Below, piece after piece: positions 55,148 through 64,000 of a DNA stretch of 64,000 bases. The stretch is from contig JADDMT010000004.1 in assembly GCA_021401465.1 (NCBI GenBank), positions 248,001-312,000 of the forward strand. The letters are read 5' to 3'. The position numbers and the translations under genes were made by a program. The DNA is from Teratosphaeria epicoccoides. Lineage: Eukaryota > Ascomycota > Dothideomycetes > Mycosphaerellales > Teratosphaeriaceae. Position 1 is the stretch's first letter. Every line of letters starts with the position of its first letter. The notes beneath the pieces were generated by a model. The model was not told the DNA's origin and searched no databases. It saw only the letters and a program-made list of their open reading frames with translations.

Positions 55148-55405
55148 TCAATGCTGGATCAACATCGCTGGCTTGGCTTCAGCAGAGATCTGTTTTAGCA
55201 AGCCGTCAAACGCGTCGGTCCGTCGATCAGTTGTCCGGTTGGTTGACCCACGGTGCCGGTGCTCCTCATCAACTACGCTCTGTGCTTGTGCAAACTCGCC
55301 CTCAAGCACGAGGCCGACTCGTAGAACTTCGAGGACATCTACACTGGCCAAGAAGTCGAAATGAGCATTGATTGGGAGGAGATTCTGACGCTCAGTCTTC
55401 GCCAT
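55148..55405 (-). CDS. Possible small hypothetical protein, 85 aa
   Basis: ATG at 55405 in good context (GTGATGGCG). Composition is protein-like: an amphipathic helix (FDFLASVDVLEVLRVGLVLE), then GEFAQAQSVVDEEH and a charged Arg/Thr-rich segment, ending KQISAEAKPAMLIQH. No family resemblance and no splice evidence; an antisense frame is open over the same DNA. Weak call. Confidence 0.25.
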   Translation of the reverse strand: MAKTERQNLLPINAHFDFLASVDVLEVLRVGLVLEGEFAQAQSVVDEEHRHRGSTNRTTDRRTDAFDGLLKQISAEAKPAMLIQH

Positions 55406-56540
55406 CACCGACGGACATGGGCTGTAAAAGGGGCCCTTGTTTCAATGTCCATACACGCCCCTAGGTCAGTATACCGCAGTGAGCAGGAAGACCTACTGGC
55501 CAGAACCTAATCGAGGATGTGATCTGAGGGATGCTCAAGGACGACCTTGTTACGCACGGATGTGCGAATGGACTGTACATCTTTGTGTCTACTTCCATGA
55601 TCTGCGTCTGAATATAGCGTCACTGCGCTTGTGGGCGGCAACGAGTCCAAGAACTTGCTGCCATGATTGGAAAGGAGGGTCGCAGGCATGGCTGAGGCCG
55701 TGTAGCTTCTCTTCCAAGTGAACAATCACTTCGACAAGCTCGGTCTGCGCCGCCGTAGGACGAAAAGCCTCGTTTCGTGTTTGCAGAGGTATCCCACTCG
55801 GCTTGGTCAACGTTCCCCCCCGCCATTTATAATGTTCCAACACATATCGTCAAAAGGCACCGCGCCAGACTCCAAGAATCAGCCCGCCACAGGCGATAGC
55901 TCGACGCAGTCGCCCCTGGAGGGCCACCGAAGCCCGAAGTTAGTGCTTCAGATTGCGACCGGGGAGGACTTCGCTTTGACCGTGCCAGCTTTCGAAAACA
56001 CATTTTATAGCAGCTGCCAATAGATAGCTTCTAGAGTCAACATGCATATAACCACACCTTGACACAAGTTCTTCTCACATTTCTCCGCGCACACGTAGCT
56101 GCGAACAAAAGAAAGCGATCAAAGAGCGTCTCGGAGAGAGGACCCCAGCCAAAGCTGTTCCCATCCTAGCATTTCCCCCCTTGTGCGTTGAAACAATCAT
56201 AACTTGTCTGCCCGTTCGATGCGCAATGGCAACCCGATGCACATGTAAAGGTTCTCAGGACTTCATAGTAATAAGTCTGCGTGTTCCAATCGTATGACCT
56301 CGAGCACCCCTCCTGCAGCCACAGACGTCTGGTCAGCAATCATGTGCGTCTCAGCAAGCAGACTTACTGCCCGCGCAAGAGAAGAGTCAGAGATGCATAC
56401 GATGCCAAGTCCATCGGCGCTACATGCCTGGAGTTGTTACGTTCTGTCAGCGAGGCACGCGTGGCACTGGGGAGTCGCGACGATGATACTGACTTGGTTG
56501 CCGACCTTCGATGCATCGCATTCAAGCCCTTGCACTCGTG

Positions 56541-56565
56541 GAAGCGCAAGCGCAAGCGCAAGCAG
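56541..56565. repeat. Short hexanucleotide run (CGCAAG)n, ~3-4 copies
   Basis: GAAGCGCAAGCGCAAGCGCA and following bases at 56541-56565. In one plus-strand frame it encodes alternating Lys-Arg. Confidence 0.8.
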
Positions 56566-57497
56566 GTACGATCGGATGGTGGTGACGCGCATATTGAGTG
56601 TTTGGGGTGCTTTTGAAGGGCGCGAGATCTTAGGAGGGAGAGCGAGGTGCAGTGGACGATCGAGGGGTTCTTATCATTCTAAGTCTACGTGCAAAGGCCG
56701 TTTGTCTTAGTTAGGGACCTACCAGAATGGATGTGTGATGGTTGTTTCGTCCGGGGAGCAGCGGAATCACAGACAAGCCAATTCCCCTCCCATTGATGGA
56801 TGTTGGCAAGGCTTTCCTGGACTTTGTCTTGAGCGCAAGCCGCGCTTCGAAAAGCAGAGACTTGGGAGCTGATCGCGAGTTGACCCAGCACATTGTAGCC
56901 ACATGCAGATGTGCGGGGAGAGTGTACGTACAGGAGATTGTTTCGTCAGTATGTTGATTGACTCACATATCGGCTTGGCGACTATGCTCACCATGCTCAC
57001 CTACCTTTATAGGTGCACCCTTCGAATATTGAATTAATCTCGATTGAGCTATACTAATCCCATAGCGACTAGCAGCATAATCGTGAAGATCCAATCGATC
57101 CTATCTGTCATGGTAGGAGAGTAGCATACATATTCATAAAGGTGAAGAAACACAGGGATACATTTCGAGCTTTGTCCACCGAGGGGTCAACCAAGAGCAT
57201 AAACCACGCCGGGCCAAGAAGCGGATTTATGGCATGAATCAGCAGACGTGCAGGTGATATGTCTGATCAAGGCTTATATGGCTCTCGATTGAGCGCGTTT
57301 CAGGCAGGTACTCTAGGCAACGGATTCAACGCTTGTCCGTATGATCGGTGATTTCCGACAACAACAACGTGCAGGCCGAGCTGGATAGCGCTTCAACCAT
57401 TTCATGTTTCACTCTTGCTTCCATCGCAGCCGCAAAAGACCAGATCTTGCTGCACCAAGAAGCGCCAGTGGCACACAGCTCTGCTAGAAATTCACGG

Positions 57498-57499
<2 letters not shown>

Positions 57500-57543
<44 letters not shown>

Positions 57544-57555
57544 GAGGGAGAGAGG
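57500..57555. repeat. (GA/TC)n microsatellite
   Basis: About 56 bp of GA dinucleotides with one C interruption near 57536 and a GGG near 57547. Not in a recognised gene. Confidence 0.95.
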
Positions 57556-58394
57556 TGTGAGGGCAAACGTCTGCTGCTTGTATCGACACAGGCGCAGTTG
57601 GAAGCCAGTCAGATCTCAGCGTCTTGGGTCATTGATGGATCCTCAACACATCTACAGCGTATCGACGCCACTTGTGACCTCACAGTCATATTTGAATGGA
57701 ACGCAATGAACTGATTCGGATTCGAGCAGGACCAGAGGACCTGATCCTTCCAGCCTGCCAATTGAGCAGACGCAGGCGGAACCCACGGGTCAGACCTCGC
57801 TGATTTGATCTGTGAGCCAAAAGGGTTGTTCGAGTCTTGTCCGCGTGTGGCTGCCAGCTGTTCGTCGGCAACAATGGCACCCGAGCTATGCGTGCTCCAG
57901 CTGCTGCGGCGTATGCGAGTTCCGTCTAGGCCAACGATACTTGGGCGAGGAGTGCATGTTTCGTCATCACGCGGCGCTTCAGATTGGGACCTTGTGATGA
58001 GACTGACTGGGGAACGGCCTGTCCACGACTTCTGTTCCAGTGCCTGCTGTCGGCTCTACTCTCACATCGCTAAATCTCCATATCAAGAGCTTGATACTCG
58101 TGTAGAAGTATAGCCCTCATGCCACAGAAGTGCACTGTTCCTCTGTGCAAATGTAGCGTTAACCTCGACCCCATCAATGCCGAATCCCTGTGTCGTCGAT
58201 CTATGCATGCTTCAAGTTCTACGCCAGAACGCCTCGCTAAGTAGACTGCACAAACAAAATATTCTCAGTAGACTTTGCGCCCACCCTCACACTCCTGTCA
58301 GCCCTCACACTGGCCTCCCGGGGCTGATATTTCTGTCATCAAACGTCCTAAGCCTGTGATACTCTCCTCTTCCTCTCAGAACACTTCCGAATAG

Positions 58395-60508
58395 TCACGC
58401 CATGCCACCGTCTCCCAGTAGCCGGTACCCCTGCTTCCACCTTAGAGGGCTGCCAGCACCACCGCCATGCCGCCATTGTAAGAAACGCCTGTACATCTCG
58501 TAAAGAATGAACATACCGCTCGACATCGACGCGAGCACGAGCAGCACATTCAGCGGACTCATATGCGCCAGACTCTCCGGCAAATGCTGGTTGAGCACTG
58601 GGAAGTATACCGCAACAATACCCCTGTCAATGACTTCCGAAATGCCGTATTGCAGTCTTCGTCCAGATTCTCCGAGCGCAATGACGCGCATGTATCTCGT
58701 GTCGCCGACGATATCCGGTATGGGTATCTCAGTCTCGAATCCGGTCTTGGCTACTCGTATGAGGTCCGCCCACGACTGCTCGCCTCCGTCGCCGTCGTCA
58801 GAGCACTGCAGGATCCAGTCGACCACGTCCGTGGCGCCGTTCCAGGAGACATAGATCTCGACATCGTCATCACTAATCTCGACGCTTGGTGGTTGCTCAG
58901 GCCGTCCGACCCATGGGAACTTGTATGTCCTGTAACTCTGGATGTCTCCGCGCTCCCAGCTGGTCTCGGCACCGTAATGTACGTCGCATAGGACAGTCCC
59001 GTCAGCAGCGAATTCGGTCCAGGCTGCGTTGAGACCATAGCCGACCAGCACCTTTGAGTCACGCTCACCGTGCGTAGCCGGCAGTACCTGCAGTGAGCCT
59101 TGAGACGAAGACCGGATATGTCTTGGATTCTCGTAGGACTTGATGACGCGGACGGTGTAATGAGGGTTGCTCCCGTTGATCGCGCGTAGCTTTGCGAGAT
59201 TACGAACGGGCTCGCTGTACTCCTGCCATAGCTCCTCCGCTAGCTCTTCCTCCTCCTCGGACGCCTCTTGCCTGCGCGGCGAACGCTCGGGTACACTGCC
59301 GACATCTGGAGTAGGATATGTGATTTCTAGCAGCAAGCCACGAGAATACGTGAGGCCATACTCGTAGTGCTGATCTTCGGCCGCATTGTCGAACATTGTA
59401 AGCAATGTAGTCGTGTAGCCAGGCTTGCCCGCTGGTGGCACATATATGTTCGGGAAGGTGTCCGCGCTGACGAAACGTGCATCGTGCTGCCACGCGAAAT
59501 TTAGTCCATATCCGTCGCTCAAATCCATAAAGTCGTTGTTCCTGCCACCTAAGGTCCAGATGATGTCTCCAGTCCGTCCGTCAATGTATGTGATGCTGTG
59601 CGTGTATCTTGCGGAGATCAGGTAATTGCCCAATTCGTCCTTTTGTATGCTATTGATGTGAAACCAGTCGAATGGATCGGTTTTCGTGCCTCCTGGTCCG
59701 ATGCCATGGTACGTATCGCTCAGCGGGACGTGATCGGATGCTCGCCACTCAAATACTAGTGCTCCTGTCTCAATGTCGACCTCCTGGAAGAGACAATCCC
59801 ACATCCAGTTCGGATCGTGATCATCAGGGTTCTCAGGGTCAAAGTGACGGAACTCTGTGACATCGTGCGGCAGCATTTGATACATGGTCATAAGTGCAGT
59901 GCCTTCGGGAGTGATGAGGAACTCATGCAGGTCCGCCGCTAGGCCGCCGGCGGCTTCCACCTGTCTGATGAGATCATAGGATGAATTGAGCTGTGCCCTG
60001 TCAGTGCGCTGACTCTCGAAAGCAAGATACCCATCACATGACCGACCATGTAATACCATCCTGATCCATGTCCTCTTATGCGATCATCTCCCAGCCAGAA
60101 TGTCAAGACCGGCTCGCCTCGGTATTCCTGCACCATAAAGTCATATGCTTGCCCGCCAAACCCATTCTCTGTATGCTCCGTCCAGATTAAGTCTCCATTA
60201 CCGTCCAATATCATTGGTCCCGGGTCTGTCAGACTCCAACCTCGCGGGGTGATGAAAGTGAATCGCCCGTCGTTGCATTGCTCGTCGTATTGCAGAAAAT
60301 TCGTCTGCGGCGAATGCAACTCGTCCGTTGTCGCGTACCTATGTACAGGGTAGTAGCCGAATGTCCCATTATCGATCGCTTCGTTGTAGGATGGTGGTGA
60401 TGCAGGCGCGATGAGACGGTCATCATTGGCGATTGTCTCGGCTTGAACGCAGCTGTTCAGACATGTCGCTAGATGCCAGAGGAATAGCAGCGCAATCCTG
60501 GAGGCCAT
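58395..60508 (-). CDS. Arylsulfotransferase-like (ASST family) protein, secreted/membrane, 685 aa
   Basis: Exons on the minus strand are 60047-60508 and 58395-59990, with a 56-nt intron joining WYYM to LNSSYDLIRQ. The donor is GTCGGT, unusual, but the branch point (CACTGAC) and acceptor (GCACAG) are good and phase is kept. A signal peptide (ALLFLWHLATCLNSCVQA) starts the protein. Arylsulfotransferase-type beta-propeller marks: MILDGNGDLIWTE, GLAADLHEFLITPEGTALMT, GALVFEWRASDHV, DWFHINSIQKDELGNYLISA, TGDIIWTLGG and NFAWQHDARFV. A C-terminal hydrophobic segment (PLNVLLVLASMSSGMFILYE) would anchor it. These fungal proteins are common and mostly uncharacterised; sulfotransferase activity is not shown by sequence alone. 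Confidence 0.87.
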
Positions 60509-62380
60509 CGAAGTGCAGTGGACCTTTACAAACAGAACTCCAGTGCGCGCTTTCCTATGGCGAGCGCATGTAAAAAGGTGCTCAGAAAGGTTTTTGCCAC
60601 AAGTGGGAAAAGGACGCGGCCTGAGAAGGTGTGTTCAACCCGGTAACCAGCACGAGCGGATATTATTTGCTCAACGCCTCTCTTCTCGCCTAAGGCGCAA
60701 GCACCAAAGTGGCCGTAAAATCCAGGCGGGGGAGGATGCACGATTGTCCGGGCCAGCAGTGGGAGGTGGGGTGGAATGTATGTGTAAACTGCCAACAAAA
60801 ATGCTGCCAAGGTGCTTAAATGTCTTGGCCATGAACTTTGGGAAAGGGTTGTGAAATGTCAAACAAAGCAGGCGGTAAATGAAGCAGGCGCGATGGTCTT
60901 CGGCGACGTCGCAAGCTGGCTGTTGACGTATGATTGATGTACGCAAGACAGGAAGGCGGTCGGCATGTTTGCCATGCTTGGCAACGAAAAATTGGGACCG
61001 GCCGGCTTGCGAAGAGTTGTCGTAATCATGCCGGGAAGTCGGTGACCCAGGAACCCTGGCCGCATACTGAAGCCCGTGCGCAACATCCTTGTTTTGGAAG
61101 GCGACAGCCTGGTTGGATCGAGCAAAGCGGCGACGTCGGTCCTTGCTTCGGCGGAAGTGCGAAGGTGTAAGAAGGTCACATGTGATGTGGCGTCTTGTTT
61201 GTGACGCGTCTGCTCGCGTGCTCACTGCTCACAGCCACAGAGTCGCGACCGCGCCGTTAAAGCCGAACCTTAAAACTGGCGGCGTGTGACTCGTCCAGTG
61301 TGTCCGCCGCGCTATTCTTATACCGGATGGCATCACGTATCGGCGACACATGACGGCGATTATGTCCAACCTGTTTCGCGTCCTGGGGCTTGGCACTTTT
61401 GCTTAGCTGGCAAGGACGGCCAAGAGTAGCCGAAGGCTAGCGGGAAAAAGTCAAGCCAGGTCATATGTGGTGCATAGTCACCACCAGCTCGAGCATATTG
61501 CAGCTTGAAGATGTCGCTGGAGATCAAGTATGCAGCATGGAGGGTACATGCTGCACCTGACCTTCATTCATGCTGACTCTTGCGCCAGGCGTTCACCTCC
61601 CAGCATAGCCTCCAATCGCGGCTATAAGTTCTTCGATCAAACGTGCCGCATGAGTGTTCTACACCACTGCATCTCTTCTGGCATGAGCCACGGAATCTCA
61701 TGGCGCAGTCGGCTTCGTGTTTGGTTTTCCCAGCCTTTCTTGGACCTGGTATCAATGCTGTCAGTTGTCACTGAGCTGTCAACCTCATCACCAGCGATTG
61801 AGTAACAGCAGTGACTGGTAGGTTTGCTAGCTCTGTGGGTCGACGTTGCCAAGAGCTGGCTGCTTACGCAGAGATACTCCACCTAAGTTGCCAATTACTC
61901 AGACGACAGTGTGAAATGCAAAACCAATGCAAGACTACCCCGAGATGTGGTTGCACGGTATGAGATCTAGGCTACCCCAGCTTCGATTGAAAGTTGGTAC
62001 CTAGGTAAAGTCGCTGAGCTGGAGCGGTCTATGAGTCGTTAGTTGCCATGCTCAGAAGTGCTCGTGATGACGGGATCCGACACTGATGGCAAGATGACTA
62101 TCGTTCCAGGGGCCCGACCATGACGTGAGCACTAGCAAAGTGGCGCAGCTCGGAGATCTCAATGGCTCATAGATTCATGGTAGACATGAGGACACAAGAG
62201 CGCCCGCTGCTTGCTAGCACTGTTCGCGCAGTCAGGATCTTACTTCCAGCATGCTCGCGAATTACTCGAACAACACAGGACGCTTATGCAATGGCTCCTC
62301 CATGGCCCGTAGAACCGCACTTTCTCTTACCCAACGCCAGCGCTCAAACAGCCACCCCAGCTTCGTCAGATTCCGTGTCA
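60509..62380. other. Gene-free stretch, 1.9 kb
   Basis: Between the ASST-like gene's start and the 3' end of SFI1. Open frames overlap on both strands and show no features. No repeat recognised. Confidence 0.45.
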
Positions 62381-64000
62381 TCAACTACGCTTGAAATGCT
62401 CACTGCCACTCCCTCCGCTTCCTCCAAACCGACTACTACCCGCAAATCTCACGCTCTTGGCCGTCCCACCCTGTACTGACCTACCAAAGCCACTCGTCCG
62501 TAACGCAGGCGCCGGCGTCGCTAGCCCAGAAATGCCACCAGCGCGAAGCTTACGGTCAAAAGGCGTGACTTGCGGTGTTAGAGCGCTGTAATCCTCCATT
62601 TCACGACCAAGTCCGATTCGCGGCTCGGCAACAAAAGGTCCGGGTGTTGTGGCGAGATATCCAAGATCGAAGACGAACGGTGTCACTGGCGCAGGCGTGG
62701 GTATCGGTCTGAATCGTGCGGCTCTCCGCGAACGAGACGGAGTGCGCCTGTACGCAGGCGTTGCACCCGCCTGAGGAGGCGAAGAAGTGAACGCCGGTGC
62801 TGCAGGTCGCTCGCGCGATCGACTCGCCGCTCTCGAAGCAGGTCGCAAGCTGGGAGACTCCGGCTCAGCCTCCTCGATAGTCGGTCCAAGTGTCTGCTTA
62901 GCAACTTGACGAGCAAGCACCCGCGCATGCCAATGCCGAAGCATTTGGCGAATATGCGCGTCCCTGTTGCGGGTCCAAAGTGCTTCGGCAGATTCAACGC
63001 GACGGTCGGCCGTAAATTTGGCCCAATGTAGTCTCCTAAGTGCTGCAGCTTGAAGACTGGAGTCTGTCTGATGCTGAAATTCAGTCGCGTGCTCATCCAT
63101 CGCGACCTGTAGAGCGTGAGATCTGCGCACAGCAGCCAGAGCAGAGTACTTTAGGCGCTGCTGGTCGAAATCGGTTGCCTGCTGCTCAGTGTCGATGATA
63201 CGAACTGTCTTAGCACGCCACTTGTCGAAGGCTTGAGTTTCAACCTCGACAGCTCGGACTGTTGCACGTTGATCTGCCTCCTGCTGCATCACAACGATCT
63301 CATTATGCCTGCTGCGTAGCGAGCACAGACAGTCGCCAAGCAGACGCTCTTTGATCCTGGCACGAATCGTGGCGTAGGCGTCTCGTCGCCGCTGATGTTG
63401 TCGTTGTGTCGTCCGCTCGTGCCAGACCGCGATTGCCCGGGTACACAAAGTGTAGAACCTTGCATCAGCCGCCCACTTGTTCAATCCACGAATATATCTG
63501 ACTCTCGCAGCCATGACTTCAAGAGCATGCGGCACCACGCTGTGGGTATTCGCGAACTCAACGGCAGCCCTCTCCTCATCTTCTCGTTTTCGCATGGCCA
63601 AGTTCAGCTTCGTCATTCCAGACACGAGCAGGCGCCGCTGCTGCGACTCATAAAATTGCTGCTCAGCCTCTTCGATCGTCAGATGCAGAGCGGTCGTCCG
63701 ATTCCGCCATCGCGCCAACACCTGTCGAGCAATACGAGCATTCACTGCTCTTTCGAAAAGGCGCAGGCGTTCAACAAGTATCCATTTGTAAAGAGCTTCC
63801 ACTGAGACCCGCTCGTCGATGCGTTGAGCCAAGACCTTGCAGCGAAGGGCATCGTTCCACTTGGTCCAGGCGGTCTGCAAGATGCGCTTGCGGTCGGCTT
63901 CTGTGGCGTCTCGAGACAAGCGGAAGTGCAGATGCCAAACTCGTAGAGCTTTCCGCTCAAGGTTCGATTGAGCTTTCAGGCTCACAGTCCGGTACCTCGG
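62381..64000 (-). CDS. SFI1: Sfi1-like spindle pole body/centrin-binding protein, C-terminal part
   Basis: The frame is open from the right edge of the window (5' end missing) to a stop at 62381; at least 539 residues are present. About 380 residues consist of repeated helical units in which Trp is preceded by Ala/Lys and followed by Arg, the Sfi1 centrin-binding repeat pattern: ALRVWHLHFR, LQTAWTKWNDALR, LYKWILVERLRLFERA, VLARWRNRT, RAIAVWHERTT, AFDKWRAKTV, LRHWHARVLARQ. In yeast Sfi1 such repeats bind Cdc31/centrin along a rod in the spindle pole body half-bridge. The C-terminal 150 residues are Ser/Pro/Arg-rich and disordered, with several SP/TP sites (ALTPQVTPFDRK, TPAPALRTSGFG), fitting Cdk control. 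No intron is needed in the visible part. Confidence 0.85.
   Translation of the reverse strand, partial: PRYRTVSLKAQSNLERKALRVWHLHFRLSRDATEADRKRILQTAWTKWNDALRCKVLAQRIDERVSVEALYKWILVERLRLFERAVNARIARQVLARWRNRTTALHLTIEEAEQQFYESQQRRLLVSGMTKLNLAMRKREDEERAAVEFANTHSVVPHALEVMAARVRYIRGLNKWAADARFYTLCTRAIAVWHERTTQRQHQRRRDAYATIRARIKERLLGDCLCSLRSRHNEIVVMQQEADQRATVRAVEVETQAFDKWRAKTVRIIDTEQQATDFDQQRLKYSALAAVRRSHALQVAMDEHATEFQHQTDSSLQAAALRRLHWAKFTADRRVESAEALWTRNRDAHIRQMLRHWHARVLARQVAKQTLGPTIEEAEPESPSLRPASRAASRSRERPAAPAFTSSPPQAGATPAYRRTPSRSRRAARFRPIPTPAPVTPFVFDLGYLATTPGPFVAEPRIGLGREMEDYSALTPQVTPFDRKLRAGGISGLATPAPALRTSGFGRSVQGGTAKSVRFAGSSRFGGSGGSGSEHFKRS

Larger units (their letters stand above)
54427..58394. 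other. Gene-poor stretch, ~4 kb
   Basis: No gene with family support. A 264-codon frame on plus (54573-55364) and an 86-codon frame on minus (55148-55405) overlap; neither matches anything I know. Other open frames (56281-56616, 56294-56710) overlap one another. Contains a (GA)n microsatellite at 57500-57555 and a short (CGCAAG)n run at 56541-56565. Confidence 0.5.

Noticed and set aside
54573..55364. 264-codon plus-strand frame
   Set aside because: Ser/Thr/Cys/Arg-rich without motif, overlaps a competing minus frame; kept only as a finding about the region.
57348..57714. Frames encoding Glu-Arg repeats
   Set aside because: They merely translate the GA microsatellite.

Overview
The window is nuclear DNA from a filamentous ascomycete fungus (Pezizomycotina). 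It has single genes on both strands, short introns mostly of 49-75 nt with GTRNGT donors and CTNAC-like branch points, and a typical filamentous-fungus gene set: alternative oxidase, HAK-type potassium transporter, phosphoketolase, Rpf2, Dim1, Cdc55 and Sfi1. A dothideomycete is my best guess, but no marker in the window settles it. There are no operons. Exon coordinates below were derived by hand from splice signals and family alignment. I saw no tRNA or rRNA gene.

Layout. 0-9 kb: an unknown conserved protein, a three-exon acylphosphatase, alternative oxidase and a HAK potassium transporter. 9-12 kb: a decayed zone with a MITE-like repeat, a broken coiled-coil gene and an ORF interrupted by one stop codon. 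12-17 kb: a small unknown gene, an acyltransferase with a long Ala/Lys-rich tail and a small Ala/Pro-rich gene. 17-27 kb: secreted GH2 glycosidase, Dim1 rRNA dimethylase, a MYND zinc-finger protein and an MFS sugar transporter. 27-34 kb: a CorA-like transporter, repeats, a tiny secreted peptide, an unknown charged protein and Rpf2. 34-40 kb: monothiol glutaredoxin (Grx3/4 type), a single-pass membrane protein and the PP2A B subunit Cdc55. 40-44 kb: a cluster of small secreted cysteine-rich loci, two of three apparently damaged. 44-50 kb: an unknown protein, an MFS pseudogene and phosphoketolase. 51-54 kb: a membrane protein, an alpha/beta hydrolase and an unknown nuclear-type protein. 54-58 kb: gene-poor. 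58-64 kb: an arylsulfotransferase-like secreted/membrane protein and the 3' part of Sfi1, which runs off the right edge.

Housekeeping functions (ribosome biogenesis: Dim1, Rpf2; mitosis: Cdc55, Sfi1; iron/redox: Grx, AOX) alternate with transport and carbon-use genes (HAK, CorA-like, MFS sugar, GH2, phosphoketolase). Between them lie gene-poor stretches that hold about four copies of a 155-197 bp inverted-terminal-repeat element, several pseudogenes with CpA-to-TpA style nonsense changes, and small secreted proteins. The most interesting items are (1) two candidate mutually exclusive first exons of the PP2A B subunit, (2) a tandem pair of cysteine-rich secreted paralogues, one of which has ATA where its ATG should be, and (3) the MITE family.
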